Part shown: positions 38,401-49,693 of the stretch, piece by piece
How the letters are laid out: every line of letters begins with the position of its first letter
Position numbering within the stretch: position 1 is the stretch's first letter
DNA from: Leptoclinus maculatus
Lineage: Eukaryota; Chordata; Actinopteri; Perciformes; Stichaeidae
Assembly (NCBI GenBank): GCA_032191485.1
Contig: JAVDOI010000012.1
Location: 15,463,140 to 15,527,139, forward strand
Direction: 5' to 3'
DNA: 64,000 nucleotides
The notes under the pieces: generated by a model
The model's database searches: none
What the model was told of the DNA's origin: nothing
Seen by the model: the letters and a program-made list of their open reading frames with translations, nothing else
Program-made: the position numbers and the translations under genes

Positions 38401-39477
38401 TCACAGCTGCCATTACTAGAGTTTTATGTTTCATTATGGCCCCCCGTACACTTTAAGTGGTGATTTTGCTGAGAGCTACGGGGAAACAGAGAGACTCTGG
38501 GCAAGAAGAGAGTCGCTCCACATTCATGCTTGTAATTATCAAAGTTCATTTCAACAGGATTAAGAGTCTAAAGCAAGAGCTGTGAGGCCGTTTAGACACA
38601 GTGAGCTAAATGTTAACGTCAGCATGCTAACATGCTCACAATGACAATACAACAACATGCTGGTTTTTAGTCAGCAATGTTTAGCAGGTTCACCGTCTTA
38701 GTTTAGCGTGTCAGCATGCTAACATTTGCTCATAGAGTGATGCAGGGATGACATGTATTTGTTGGCCTAACCCCGAAGTTAGCATTGCACCGGTTCTGTC
38801 AAAAATAGCGAATGAGATTTTTCCATTGGGTTTTGGATTATTGCAGAAATTACGCTCTGTGGCGAACACGTTCAGCAAGATAATCTTTACAAATTAACGG
38901 CAAAGGTAACTAATTTATGTTCTCCATAGGCGGACTAGTTGGCATAATGACATTTTGTAGTCTCAAGTAGCCACTTGTTAGAAACCGCATTTTATTATGA
39001 CATGTAGAAGCTTCAAAATTCACAAGAGGGATATTTACTAAAGTATTTTATATAGAATAACACTTTAAAATCTCGTAAGCTTGTGTTAACCACAGACCTT
39101 ATTTCAAGCATCTAACCTAAAACACATTTAAAATACCATTGACTTCCAGAAGAGGGAACCTGATTGTATGAACCACTGATTGTAATCCTTTTCATAGAAT
39201 GTACAGCGGCTACTCTAGAGAGCTCAATGATCCATGAATACATGTGAAAAGACTGACTGTGTGACCCGCAGGAGTGCTGTGACTGCTGCTCTCTGGGGCT
39301 GCAGTTTCTCCGTGAGGGGCACCGCTGTGAAGCCCACCAGTACCTGGGCTTCCACTGCAGACACGTCTTTCTGACGTGCTGCGAGAAGGAGGAGAGCAGC
39401 AATCAAGACGGCTGGCACTCCGTCAGAGAGAGGCCCGCTCTCGACTCCACTCCGCAACCCAAAAAAAGTACTGTCAT

Positions 39478-39520
<43 letters not shown>

Positions 39521-42500
39521 CCAGAATGTGAATGCATTGCATGCTCCATGCCAAGAGAGAGGATGTTGTTGGGTGGGGGCATGTAATGCACTCCAGTACA
39601 CTGCCAGGAAAAAGCACAGATTTCAAATAGACAATCCATTTTCGTTGAAAGGAAGCATTGTAGTAGGATCCCCCAACCCTGCTGAAAAAGGTTGCGCCTC
39701 ATTGGCCTCCCAGAACAAAGTATAGTAGTCTAGTTCAGCCCTGTGCTTTAATCCTAAGAGATCTAATGCCTGTCTGCCTGGCATTGCATTTAATCCCTTT
39801 TTAGTAAATCACCATGTTGGTGTAAGTAGTCTTGCACTGATTTGAATTGTCTACTACAAGGTGAAAAACGTTTTTTGAAGAGTTATCTGCCTTGTGGTCA
39901 TGGGTGATCAGGTGCTTTTCCTTAGGTTTTTTTTTTTTCTCTTTTATGGTTCTATTTCCACCTCATGACAAACATTTTGCCCGGCCTATTTGGGATGTCG
40001 ATGAAATACAGCAAGACATCCTCCGTTAAGTTATTAATCAGAACATTGCGCATCTTATTGTAACTTGTATTGTTGCATATTGCCGTGCTGCATGTGTATT
40101 TGTAAGAGCCGATCCAACTCATTTAAGACATGAATAATGTGGTTTTTGTGTTTGCAACAAACAAGAAAAGAAATCCACCTCATCGTTGTGGCCATCATGT
40201 TGTTACTGTAATTATTATATATAAAAGGTGTTTTCCTTTTCGGGAAAGCTATAAAACGGTAAACGGTATTATGCATTTATTCATATCATAGAGTTGTATT
40301 GCCACTCTCTCTCTCTCTCTCTCTCTCTGTGTGCTGTAGTATCCGACAGCCGGTACCCTAAAGAGGCCTTCTCCATCGGTGAGGAGCGGGACGGGGAGAA
40401 TGCAGTGGAGGGTCCTGTTGAGTTTGAGGACGTGGATGAGTGCCTGATATACGAGGGCAGTATCTGCCACCACAGATGTGTCAACACGCCAGGCTCTTAC
40501 CGTTGCGAGTGCCTCCCTGGATACGCGCTGCAAGAGGATGCTTTCACTTGTGCACAAGGTGAAGTGAACACCACCGATCGTATTTTGTCACACGGCGCTA
40601 GCAGACATTTCCAGCGATGTTAGAGCACAGGAAAGCGACTCTCTGTGCCATTTGCTCCTTAAAATATGATTTACAGTCCGCGTTCCTGTCAGGAAGACCC
40701 CATTTGTCCTAATTTGTCTGCACATTCACAGGTCTCTTTGAGTTCCTTCCTGTCTGCCAGCCCTGATACTGCCTAGTAATAGTTATTTTAATCACACACT
40801 AACATCCCTTTCCTGTACCGACATCAATGCTCAGCCGATCGCATCTCTGCTGTGGTCGAAAAGCTTTTTCAGCTAAAGGGGGAAAAAAAACACATTTGTG
40901 AATCACTCTTTGCACAAACTGAAGGTCCGCTCAGGTGTACGCTTTCGATGTATTTTCAGGTAATGTTGTCTGCAGTGTAGCAGACTTTAATCAACAGTGC
41001 CTTTCACCAACACAAGCCTGCCTCAACAGGATACTAATGCCAGAGCTCCCAGCAAATTACAGTGAGGGTTGGGGCTCACTAATAAAACCCAATGTTTGTC
41101 TGCAGGCAACTTGTTTTCCTGTCTCCCCTCCTCTGATATTACATCTCTCATCTGTAGCTACTAGGCCTCGTACCGTCGGCTCAAGCCTCTAACTAAGACC
41201 GCAGACGACTGAGAGTTGCAATTCTTGATTGCAGTGTAAATCCTCGCTCCTGTGACGGGGTTATTCATGTTTCTTTGCAGAGACGGTGGACGAGGAGAAC
41301 AGACTGAAGGAGGACGACAGAGCGGCGGTGGAGCCCACTTCACCTCTCCCGCCTCCCACCCAGCCCGCCGTCCCATCCAACCCCTGTGAAGGTTAGAGAC
41401 GTTCGGCTTAATAAGCGGACAGGGAGCTGAAGGCCCGGCAGCCCCACAACGAGCACATTCGGTCAACCTTACGCCTTAGTGGGAGACTGGATCCATGCCT
41501 CTTGATGTAGCCAAATTATGTTTAGAGGACAGCACAGGCCGCTATAGATTGAAATGTTATTATGTCAAACTCACCCCTCCATCGTGAGCTGTAATTGTGC
41601 TGCAAATGTCAAACACAAGTGGTGAGATAGCAACAAAGGTTAGTTTGTTTTCAGCATCGGGTGCTCATTCTCACCAGTTCTCCGTATCATAATCTGCGGT
41701 GGGGTCAAGTCTTGTTTGTCTTGTTTGGTTTACATGACACCGGGGTGGGGGTCTGCCACACTGCGGGCCAAAAGTAGGAAATACAATATGACCAGGTCAG
41801 GGATCAACCTGCAACACAGTAAATCATGTTCTGTCTCCCGCCCAGCTCTCCTCTGTTGGTGTTGTGTGGAGTAGTAGTAGTACAGAATATTTCATTTTAA
41901 CCTCACCGCGCAGTATTATTTTCAGGAAACGGCCCATGTGAGCAATACTGCACCTCAGTGGGCGGAAGGCCACAATGCTCCTGTTTCCCAGGATTCTCTC
42001 TGGTGACGGCTGATGGACGCTCCTGTGAGGGTAAGGAACTAAAATGTAGCTGCAATGCTGAGAACCTTTTCTTCACATCACACCAGCAGGGCATGTGGAA
42101 ATTTCGTGCAATTATATAGGTGAAAAAAAAAAAAAGGCTCTCAGTTTCAGTCAGAGTAGTTTGCTTCCAGTCGCGGAGAGTTTCTTGGCAAGACTTCTAA
42201 TCATCGCCTCTAGATGTGCAGAGGAGATACAGACCTCATCTCCTTTCACTTCCAGAAAAAAAAAAAAAACACCGTGATGCAGACCAACAACATATATATA
42301 TATATATATTGTTCATCTATATATCTATATATCATCTTGTTCCTGAACTGAGACTCTACCGGAGGCATCATCTCAACTATCCATGCATTATCCCGATAAC
42401 GTGGCCAACTGCATCCCATATTTATCCTTTATTTCCTCTCAGAGTGGTGGTGGGCTGTTTTATCGTGAGGCTGATAAGCTCCTGCTCCATGTGTCTAAGC

Positions 42501-44705
42501 TGTCTCCCTGGGGATGTATCTTTAAGTTAAGCCATGTCCACTGGTCTGTCTCCTGCTTGTCAGCCGCAAACTGGGGCTTGCGACCCAGAGAGTAGCTCAG
42601 TATAGTGACACATTTCTCATTGTGTGGATGTTATACCTGGTGGCCTTGCACCTAATCTCTCTCCCAGAGGAGGGTCCGACCTGTCTCTTTAATCTGCCTC
42701 TAACCACAGACCACGGCTCCTTATCCTACACCTATTCATCCAGCGTGCACTTTTCATTATTTGTTTTTCTCTCTTCACACGACTGTCTTTTGTCCTTTAC
42801 ATCCAGACGTAAATGAGTGTTTGTCCGGGAATGTCTGCCAGTTGGGTGAGCGCTGCGTGAATACTGCGGGGAGTTATATCTGTCAGAGACCGATCACCTG
42901 TCCCCCGGGATACCACATCGACAACGACATTTGTGAAGGTACACCGCCTCTTATCAGCGTCATAGTATTCACTTCCACCCGCAGTGAATATGTTGTTCAT
43001 AGCAGCAGGAGAGCATTTGTATTACTGCATGGTCACAATGTACGGAAGAACACATTGTTCAGGCAAACAATCGCTTAGACCACCCATCGAAAGTAAGTAT
43101 TGAAAATGAGTTTTTTAATTCTCATGTGAGCACACAGACAAAGAGGAATAATAAAAAGAAATAGTACTCCAGAGAGCTTTTTCCGTAGCATTTGCTTGCT
43201 GCTAACTCTCAATATAAAGAGCTGCCTGGCATGCCTTTGTGGGTGGCGCCCAACTTTGAGATGCAATAGTAAACTTCCCAATACTTCTCATTATTTCCAT
43301 GCCCCATAAATTGAGCCTGAGCCGAGGTCTCATTCACAGAGCAGCAGCAGTGTTCAGGAAGAGAGACCCCCGAGATGAGTTTTAGATGTGCTGTAAGTGC
43401 TGTTTGCTACTGCAGATGGGTTTCAGGCGAGGACAATACAGCTAATCTGCAGCTCCTTGTCAAGTTAAAGAATGCTCAATCAGGCAAAATGAGCATTTAA
43501 TTAACAAGAAAGTATGTTTAATTGAAGCTTCCAAACAGCTGCCAATTTAGGTCGTCGTCATACAGTGCGGAGAAAAAAACAAAACGCCCTATTCATAAGA
43601 GACTGTAATGAAACGCTCCTCTCACAAATGAAGCAACATTACCACACAGGGACAAATTGTGTGGCTATTTATTTAATTGCCAGAAAAAGGAAAATGTAAG
43701 AAAACAATATAAATAACAACAGAATATGCAAGGGAGTCAAATACAATTTTGATTAAAAATTTAAAAAAGACATTATCCTGTTAAAAAAAAGTCACACAAA
43801 AATAGGAAAAGTCATGTGAAACTAAATAATCCTAATAACCAAATAACTAAGATTTATATAAAATGTACTCAATAGGTGAAAAGAGGGTTCAGCTCTAAAT
43901 CCATAACATTACACTTCCTGTTTACGTTATCCAAAGCATGGTGGAGAGGTTAGGTTACATTAGAAATAGAGGCAAACGAGAGCAAGAGTCTACATGCTCG
44001 CAGCTCTGTGAGGCTGTAACACCAGCGTGACAACATGCTCACAAATGCTAAGATGCTGATGTTTAGCAGCTAAAAATATTCGCCATCTTAGTTTAGTTTG
44101 TCAGCATGCTGACACGCTGAGGCTGATGGGAAAGTCTTTCGTTTTAAATGTATTTAGTCTTGAACATTTGATTTGATGGCACTAGATGAGAGGTCAGAGG
44201 ATCCCCAAAGTTATTACAATTCGTCCTGGGGGGGTGATGTAATGGCAATGTTTCAGACAGAGTCACGTCTCTAAACCTCACAGTGGTGCTAGAGGAGAAG
44301 TCAGGGTCACCAAAGTCATTAGGATTCATTGTCTGGGAACCACAAGTCCTTGAAGGTGAATAGCAACCCGACCGAAGTTTCTCTGCATAAAGCCATGCCG
44401 TTAGCGTGGCTAAAAAGAACCCAAATCATTTGAAATTGTCTATAACTTTTCTTTTCACAAATAAGTGTCCTTGTACATAGAATCTTGATGGCATTTCAGC
44501 CACATTAATTATTCTGTCGGTGTGGGGCTCCCTCAGCTCCCGCCGACTCTGTGACAGGAGCAAAATGCTCAATCACTATCTGCTGTTTAGAGGCCGACCC
44601 GATATCAGCAGGGCTGCTTCCCAGAGCTGTTTTAGACCTCTATACAGCAATTACGGCGGTAAAATCCTGCAAACCTGCTCTTGAAAATACAAGGCATTCG
44701 TGCAT

Positions 44706-44748
<43 letters not shown>

Positions 44749-47700
44749 GCACCACATGTGATTGTGATTTCCCTCCAGCTTCGGTTCGTCCTACGGCCAC
44801 AGATGTCAGAGGACTCTTGTGGAATAATACTGCACTATTCTTCCACACACTGCAGAGGACTACTGCTGGTTTTAACTCATTAGGTGTATTCATCTCGCTC
44901 AAATAATTCGGGCCATTTCGGTTGATGAGTATAGATAAGATTCCTGAGTTGAAATACGATTCTTTTACTCTTGATTAACTTCTTGAGTAATGTCAGGGAA
45001 AGCTTTATGACAGATGAGCAGCATGAAAAGTGAGTACCTGTACAATCTGCCATTTAACCACAGCGCCACTCGGTGGTGAAATGTGGCATTACAATGTATT
45101 TGTGCAGCATTTTGCAGCTTGTACTGTAGTTAACACTGAAACTAATATCATTTTGTTTTGGGTTTTAAATGCAATTAGTCATTTACTCAGTCCTCAAGAG
45201 CTCATTCATTCCTCTTCTTCCTCAGATATCAATGAGTGTGTGCAGCGGAGCCATAACTGTGGGATCGGTTTCGAGTGTGTGAACACCGAGGGCTCGTTCC
45301 GGTGCAACCCCAAACCTCGATGTCCTGTGGGCTTTAACCGGGACGTACAGGGCAACTGTGTGGGTGAGGAAAATCAGGGATTTTGCTGATGTCTATCACG
45401 GCGAGGTTTTGCAATCGAAATGGAGGTTTCATTTAATTATACATATTGTTTCTGGTTTTAAAACTGATGTTTGTTGAGGGGGAAACAAACAAATGAATGA
45501 ATATGTGGCACTGTGTGAGGGATACATCTTACATAGCAAGCAAACAAGGGGCTTTTTTTCATAACATCAGTATTTTTTGTTTGTTTTGAGAGTGAGCGAG
45601 TGAGCCAGGAAGAGCACTAAATTCCCCCACAGGTGAATCGTAGTCCATGTAGGTCGTATAGCTTACGCCGTTGCAGGTGAATCGACGCGGCTTCGGTGAC
45701 AGAGGGGTTAAATGCCACACAGACAGGAGATCAGACAGGTTGCTGTTAGGGGCTGCAGAGGGGTGGATGAAAGCCAACTCTCTGTCCTCCTCCAGTACAA
45801 ACTGATGCTGTGGAATTAGCCCCCAGGGGCAGGAACTGGGGCATGTCGAGGCAGCCGACGCCCCTGTGAAAAGGAGTGAGAAAATGCTCTGAGAAATGAG
45901 CGAATTGAGGAAAATGTCAGACACGTACACACACATAACAAAGTTAACCGAATTGAATGCGACTGTGTGATGTGCGTTTGCTTTGATATCTCGGTGTGGC
46001 TAAAGAGCGGCCCTCTGCTCTCTCGTGCCCTGCCTTTGTGCCTTTGGGTCTTCACTCTGTCTTCATCTTCATCTCCCTTCCTCTGTTTCTCTCTCTCTCT
46101 CTCTCTCTCTGCAACAGATATTGATGAGTGTGGCTCTTCGGCTCAGCCATGTAGCCTGGGATTCAACTGCATCAACACTGTGGGATCCTACATCTGCCAG
46201 AGGAAGATAATATGTAGCCGCGGCTATCACGCCAGTCCTGACGGATCCAGATGCGTTGGTATGATTTGTAGTTGTCACACATGAAGGATGTGTAACGGTT
46301 TGATATACAGACTTGGTGTGATTGAAGTAAGAGCATTACTTTTTGTGTTTTTCCAGTGCAGCAGAGAATAAATCATATTACTTCACACATGAAGGAGAGT
46401 CAACAAAACAGCATTCATTCATGAAGTGGTGGCAGCTGAATGTCACCATTCTCATTTCCATCCTTTCTTTCCATTCGTGTGTGTCTCATAGATGTGGACG
46501 AGTGTCAGAGCAGTCTGCATCGATGTGGAGAGGGCCAGCTGTGCCACAATCTGCCCGGTTCCTATCGTTGTGAATGCCAGACGGGCTATCAGTATGACTC
46601 ATTCAGGAGGATGTGTGTCGGTAGGTTTGGACATTTAAACGCACCGTCATGCTGAAGAAGCACATTAATGCACATGCAAGTTTTTTTTTTTTAGAGAGAG
46701 TAAAAGTGGTGCTTTAAATATTTTGCCCTTACTCCCCTGCTCCTGTTCTGTTCTCCCTCCTCTCCGCCCTCCATCACTTGTGCACACCTTTCACACTACT
46801 TTACAGCCACCCCTCGTCTTTGCCTGCCCACTCCGGCTGCTCCTGTTTATTATTCTGCAGTGGGAGAGCTGCTGCCGTTTCCCAGGCTCTGCTGCTGGCT
46901 CCTGCGTCAGCCACCGGGCCGATCACGTCTCCTGCAGCAGAGGACTCCGTTTCTTGGCCCCCGCTGCTCCCACTGTTTTGTGATTCACTGTGTTGTGACT
47001 CTCATAATAATGGCCTCCGCTCAAGTGTTTAGACTATCAGCAGGGCAGCTGGCCCGCCTCACATCGCACTCTCTCGTTTGACACGCGCCTACACGACACA
47101 CACACACGGGCGCGCGAACACACAAATGCAGTACACACTTGCAGAGGTATGATGACACTGCTTCTTCCTCTCAGATGTAAATGAGTGCTGGCGCTACCCG
47201 GGCCGCCTGTGTGCCCAGACCTGCGAGAACACCCCGGGCTCCTTTGAGTGCTCGTGTACCTCTGGCTTCCGCTTATCCGGCGATGGCAAGAACTGTGAAG
47301 GTGTGTGTGTGTGTGTGTGTGTGTGTGCGTATCAGCGTCCGCCTGCCTGAGTGTGTGCGTCCGTGTATGTACGTGTCGGTGCATGCGGTTGTATGTTTTT
47401 TTGTGAACGTGCGAGTGAAAATATGTGTGTATGAACGTGCTTTGTTGGTGTGCAAAGCTTTTGTGTACGTGCATGAACAGTGCAGATTCCTAGATACATG
47501 TTGCTGAGGAGGGATGGCAGTGATGGGTGTCAGTGTTACACTCTACATCATGCCATACCTTCAAGCGCAAACCAGTCAAAAAAAATTATAATTGGCTTAA
47601 TAACAACATCGTATTTATATGTTAGGATGAAAACATTGGAAATCCTTTGATCCAACGAATTGTGACAGTAATGAGCGCCAACCTCTAATCTCCAGACGTG

Positions 47701-49693
47701 AATGAGTGTTTGGCCAGCCCATGCAGTCAGGAGTGTGCCAACATCTATGGTTCCTACCAGTGCTACTGCAGACAGGGCTACCACCTCAAGGAGGACGGGC
47801 ACACCTGTGACGGTGGGGCACACTAGGACACATCACAAATGTACATGTTAGCTTATGAATCAGTTTCACGTGACTTACTTCCTCCTTGTCGTCCGTCCAG
47901 ACATGGACGAGTGCTCCCAGAGCATCGGCCATCTATGCACCTACAAGTGTGTGAATGTTCCTGGCAGCTACCAGTGTGCTTGTCCCGAATATGGATACAC
48001 CATGTCTCCAAACGGACGCTCTTGCAGAGGTGAATACCAACCCTGAAAAAAAAAAGAAAACAATGCATGCACTCGCTGTTATGTAGCTGCTTCATTACAA
48101 GTGAACCATATGGCGTTCTGCTTTGAAACTCAGCTCCAGCACCCAGGTGTCAGAGCTCAACAATACTATTTGCACGTGGGAGGGATAACCAAAGTGACTG
48201 TTTACACGCCGGTGTATATACAGCATGGCAGAGACAAGCACGCAGGTGTCTGTAGCCAACAATGTTGTCTGCACCCGGCCCAGGCACACATGTTTAGTTT
48301 TCTTAAACCCGACCAAACTGTGACTCGGAAATGGTGAATAATAATAATTAAAAAACTGAAAATAATAAAAACTAGGCTTCTCACAGGAGTCAAACACCAA
48401 TATCCTGGGTGATAGTCTTGAGTCTGTCCCATTCATCCACCACAACATTTGTTGTACACAAGCTTTGTTGCTATTTATACTATACTATGACTATTACTGC
48501 AGCTACTACTACTGAATCTTAAAGCCTTTCGGCTACCTAACTATTGCTAAATGAATTATCATATTCAACTTGGCCGGGTGTAAATAGCCAAATAGCTGCC
48601 GTGTGACTATTCTTACCCCGGTTCAAATACACTCCGGATTCTCAAAAGCAGAGTATGGTAATGGTTATGCTCAGATAAATCTAATTGGTACTTTTACAGA
48701 GGCTCAGTAATTACACGGACTGTAAAACTTTATTGGCCTTGAAATATTGTCTCGCTAATTTCATCTTTTTTCTTCTTCCTTGAGCAGTTTTCCCCCCCAC
48801 GAGGACTAGTTTTTGTCTTACATGTTTCCGCAATGAGGCTTTCCCTCAAAAGTTCAACTGTGCCGTGACTAACACGCCTCTCCTCGTCTCCAGGCAGTAA
48901 ACCAGCCCGTGTGCGTTAACTATTGTGTGCTTTAGATATCGACGAGTGTGCCACGGGGGCCCATAACTGCTCTCTAGCTGAGACCTGCTACAACATCCAA
49001 GGAGGGTACCGCTGCCTCTCTGTCGACTGTCCACCCAACTACCGCAAAGTGTCCGACACGTAAGCGATTGAATCAGTTAGAAATCCATTCCGGTGTTCAA
49101 TGTGATGCCTCACTGATCTTTCCTGGGCTTGATACTCTGTTATGTTTGTATGATGCATATGAGGGAAGGATATTTGTAAGAGGTAAGGAAGTAAAATGAC
49201 AAGAAAAATCTATTTATAGTAGATCAGGACAGTCAGCATTAGATGGCATCAATCAGTTTAACTGATATGCACAATATCATGTACAATAGTACTTTTTATT
49301 GCTGAATACAAATGATTTCCTTTCGTCCCCTGTAGGCGCTGTGAGCGGATCAGCTGTCCCAACTACCTGGAGTGTCAGAACTCCCCTCTGAGGATCACCT
49401 ACTACTACCTCAGCTTCCAGTCCAACATCGTCATCCCCGCTCAGATCTTCCGCATCGGACCCTCCCCCGCCTACTCGGGAGACAACGTCATCGTCAGCAT
49501 CACGCAGGGAAACGAGGAGAACTACTTCGGCACCCGGAAGCTGAACGCCTACACGGGCGCCGTGTACTTAAATCGACAGGTTGAGGGCCCGCGGGACTTC
49601 TCAATTAACGTGGAGATGAAGCTTTGGAGACAGGGGACGTTTACCACTTTCCAGGCCAAGATCTTCGTCTTCATCACAGCCAACTCACTCTAA
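27107..49693 (+). CDS. fbln2: Fibulin-2, complete (16 coding exons, 1,205 aa)
   Basis: Fibulin-2 is a secreted, calcium-binding matrix glycoprotein that links basement-membrane and elastic-fibre proteins. Exons: 27107-28454, 36994-37108, 37554-37683, 39272-39467, 40340-40558, 41281-41391, 41926-42030, 42807-42938, 45226-45363, 46118-46258, 46492-46620, 47175-47300, 47696-47812, 47901-48029, 48936-49059, 49336-49693. The frame stays open across all joins and ends in TAA. Order of domains: signal peptide (1-22), Cys-rich N domain (to about 170), Ser/Thr-rich linker, three anaphylatoxin-like modules (450-596), ten EGF modules (mostly calcium-binding D-V/I-N/D-E-C type), and a fibulin C-terminal domain. 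The N domain and anaphylatoxin modules separate it from short fibulins, and the Cys-rich N domain distinguishes it from fibulin-1. The length is close to the human protein. The gene lies tail-away from nup210, consistent with the vertebrate NUP210–FBLN2 linkage as I recall it. All introns are GT–AG except intron 3, which is GC–AG. Confidence 0.97.
28609..29819. mobile_element. Non-autonomous hAT element with 8-bp target-site duplication
   Basis: The element begins CAGTGGCGGCTGGT and ends ACCAGCCGCCACTG, a perfect 14-bp terminal inverted repeat. It is flanked by the direct repeat CATTAGTT at 28601-28608 and 29820-29827. An 8-bp duplication and a CAGTGGCGG terminus are hAT hallmarks. The 1,211-bp body carries A/T-rich arrays and a long (TA)n and (GT)n tract but no transposase frame, so it would have needed a transposase in trans. 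Confidence 0.93.
29347..29600. repeat. (TA)n microsatellite complex inside the hAT element
   Basis: A TA-rich tract from 29347 is followed by (GT)n near 29415-29432, then degenerate 'tattatatta' units to about 29600. It is low-complexity DNA, likely unstable. Confidence 0.85.
30119..30770. mobile_element. TIR/foldback-like element in fbln2 intron 1
   Basis: The left end at 30119-30147 contains TAGAATAGGAGTAGAACG. The right end at 30742-30770 contains its reverse complement (CGTTCTACTCCTATTCTA), giving an inverted repeat of about 25 bp. A large internal palindrome occupies 30409-30509. No coding frame is visible. The family is unknown to me. Confidence 0.6.
30409..30509. repeat. Large imperfect palindrome (about 45-bp arms)
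   Basis: The left arm runs through GTAGCATTAAAGCATGG and on to GCTAACTAACTAGC. The right arm mirrors it with GCTAGTTAGC, then CCATGCTTTAATGCTAC. Only a few mismatches and a loop of under 12 bases separate the arms. It could form a cruciform. Confidence 0.75.
34680..35065. repeat. Interspersed repeat, one of an inverted pair
   Basis: Segments such as 'tcagggggcgtctcctcttg', 'tgatgttcatttagtaagtt' and 'ttgtgattgacaggtcac' recur in reverse complement at 54240-54720. It lies in fbln2 intron 1. The two copies are about 19 kb apart in opposite orientation. Confidence 0.65.
35590..36040 (+). repeat. Degenerate 'TTAGCATGCTAAC' interspersed repeat, copy 1
   Basis: The segment has 'tccagactgaaatatctcag' and 'gtcatgaacaggtattcatg', then 'gatggtgaacatgg', 'atgttagcatgctgacgtta' and 'gcatttagctcaaagcacc'. 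I recall this composite as an abundant percomorph repeat. Related copies occur near 38600, 43980 and 54730 in this window. Confidence 0.6.
36050..36357. repeat. Second copy of the intron-1 MITE-like repeat, uninterrupted
   Basis: It shares 'ttagcagaaatggaatata', 'gagcgggtcctcttcatgg', 'aagaacagacaaacc' and the end 'acacactgcacctttaa' with the split copy at 28490-30086. It shows what that copy looked like before the hAT insertion. It lies about 640 bp upstream of fbln2 exon 2. Confidence 0.7.
36994..39467 (+). CDS. fbln2: fbln2 exons 2-4: three anaphylatoxin-like modules
   Basis: Exons 36994-37108, 37554-37683 and 39272-39467 encode residues about 450-596. Paired cysteines mark three modules: KTCCETGEKW...GHC, AQQQCCRGSLRGGRC, and YKECCDCCSLGLQFLREGHRC followed by FLTCCEKEE. 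The order and spacing match the fibulin-1/2 anaphylatoxin region. The exon 3 donor is AAG|GCAAGC, a GC donor. A (CA)18 repeat starts 14 bases after the last base of exon 4. Confidence 0.93.
38600..38760 (-). repeat. Degenerate 'TTAGCATGCTAAC' interspersed repeat, copy 2
   Basis: The segment contains 'aacgtcagcatgctaacatg' and 'gtgtcagcatgctaacattt', in the opposite orientation to copy 1. It lies in the GC–AG intron 3 of fbln2. Confidence 0.55.
38765..38910 (-). repeat. Fragment of the TA-flanked MITE family found at the C1q genes
   Basis: Read on the minus strand, it gives 'tctgcaataatccaaaaccc', 'gaaccggtgcaatgctaact' and a following tcgggg. These match the internal part of the element at 60749-61238 and its shortened copies. 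Terminal repeats are not visible, so it is a fragment. Confidence 0.55.
39481..39516. repeat. (CA)18 microsatellite next to fbln2 exon 4 donor
   Basis: Eighteen CA units begin 14 bases after the last base of fbln2 exon 4. CA-rich intronic tracts near donors are known binding sites for hnRNP L, so an effect on splicing is possible but not shown. Confidence 0.9.
40305..40328. repeat. (CT)12 tract serving as fbln2 exon 5 polypyrimidine tract
   Basis: Twelve CT units lie 11 to 34 bases upstream of exon 5, directly before its gtgctgtag acceptor. The microsatellite is therefore the polypyrimidine tract of this splice site. Confidence 0.85.
40340..49059 (+). CDS. fbln2: fbln2 exons 5-15: EGF module array
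   Basis: Ten EGF-like modules are encoded mostly one per exon. Exon 5 carries an acidic linker plus the first module (DVDECLIYEG), exon 6 a proline-rich linker, and exon 7 a non-calcium EGF (NPCEGNGPCEQYC). Exons 8-15 carry eight modules opening DVNEC, DINEC, DIDEC, DVDEC, DVNEC, DVNEC, DMDEC and DIDEC. Introns 4-14 are all phase 1, so every exon from 5 to 14 can be skipped or duplicated without shifting the frame. Only the donor of exon 15 is phase 2, leading into the terminal domain. Confidence 0.95.
43975..44390 (-). repeat. Degenerate 'TTAGCATGCTAAC' interspersed repeat, copy 3
   Basis: The segment contains 'cagctctgtgaggctgtaac', 'tttgtcagcatgctgacacg', 'gcactagatgagaggtcag' and 'agtcattaggattcattg'. 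These are parts of the same abundant fish repeat, in reverse orientation. It lies in the 2.3-kb fbln2 intron 8. Confidence 0.6.
44709..44745. repeat. (AC)n microsatellite in fbln2 intron 8
   Basis: About 18 AC units. No splice site is nearby. Confidence 0.9.
45559..45936 (-). other. Unassigned antisense open frame in fbln2 intron 9
   Basis: A 125-codon minus-strand frame lies in the intron between fbln2 exons 9 and 10. Its core (residues about 25-115) has a protein-like composition, for example QHQFVLEEDRELAFIHPSA and RRFTCNGVSYTTYMDYDSP. An acceptor-like TCCTTTTCACAG lies just before GGGCGTCGGC at the start of this core. I recognise no family, partner exon or promoter. It may be a processed remnant, an antisense exon or chance. 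Confidence 0.25.
46089..46110. repeat. (CT)11 tract serving as fbln2 exon 10 polypyrimidine tract
   Basis: Eleven CT units are followed by GCAACAG and then exon 10. As at exon 5, a microsatellite supplies the acceptor's pyrimidine tract. Confidence 0.85.
47301..47326. repeat. (GT)13 microsatellite beginning at fbln2 exon 12 donor
   Basis: The exon ends GTGAAG at 47300 and the intron starts with GTGTGTGT. The first GT of the repeat is therefore the 5' splice site itself. Confidence 0.9.
49336..49693 (+). CDS. fbln2: fbln2 exon 16: fibulin C-terminal domain
   Basis: The final exon encodes the end of the last EGF/linker (RCERISCPNYLECQNSPLRI) and the conserved fibulin-type C-terminal module. 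Hallmarks include PAQIFRIGPSPAYSGDNV, GNEENYFGTRKLNAYTGAVY and RDFSINVEMKLWRQGTFTTF. It ends in TAA at 49691-49693. Confidence 0.96.

Noticed and set aside
39224..39601. Minus-strand 125-codon frame over fbln2 exon 4
   Set aside because: It is a shadow of the real exon extended through the CA repeat (Val-Cys repeats).
47037..47474. Minus-strand 145-codon frame with His-Thr repeats
   Set aside because: It is translated microsatellite plus the antisense of fbln2 exon 12.
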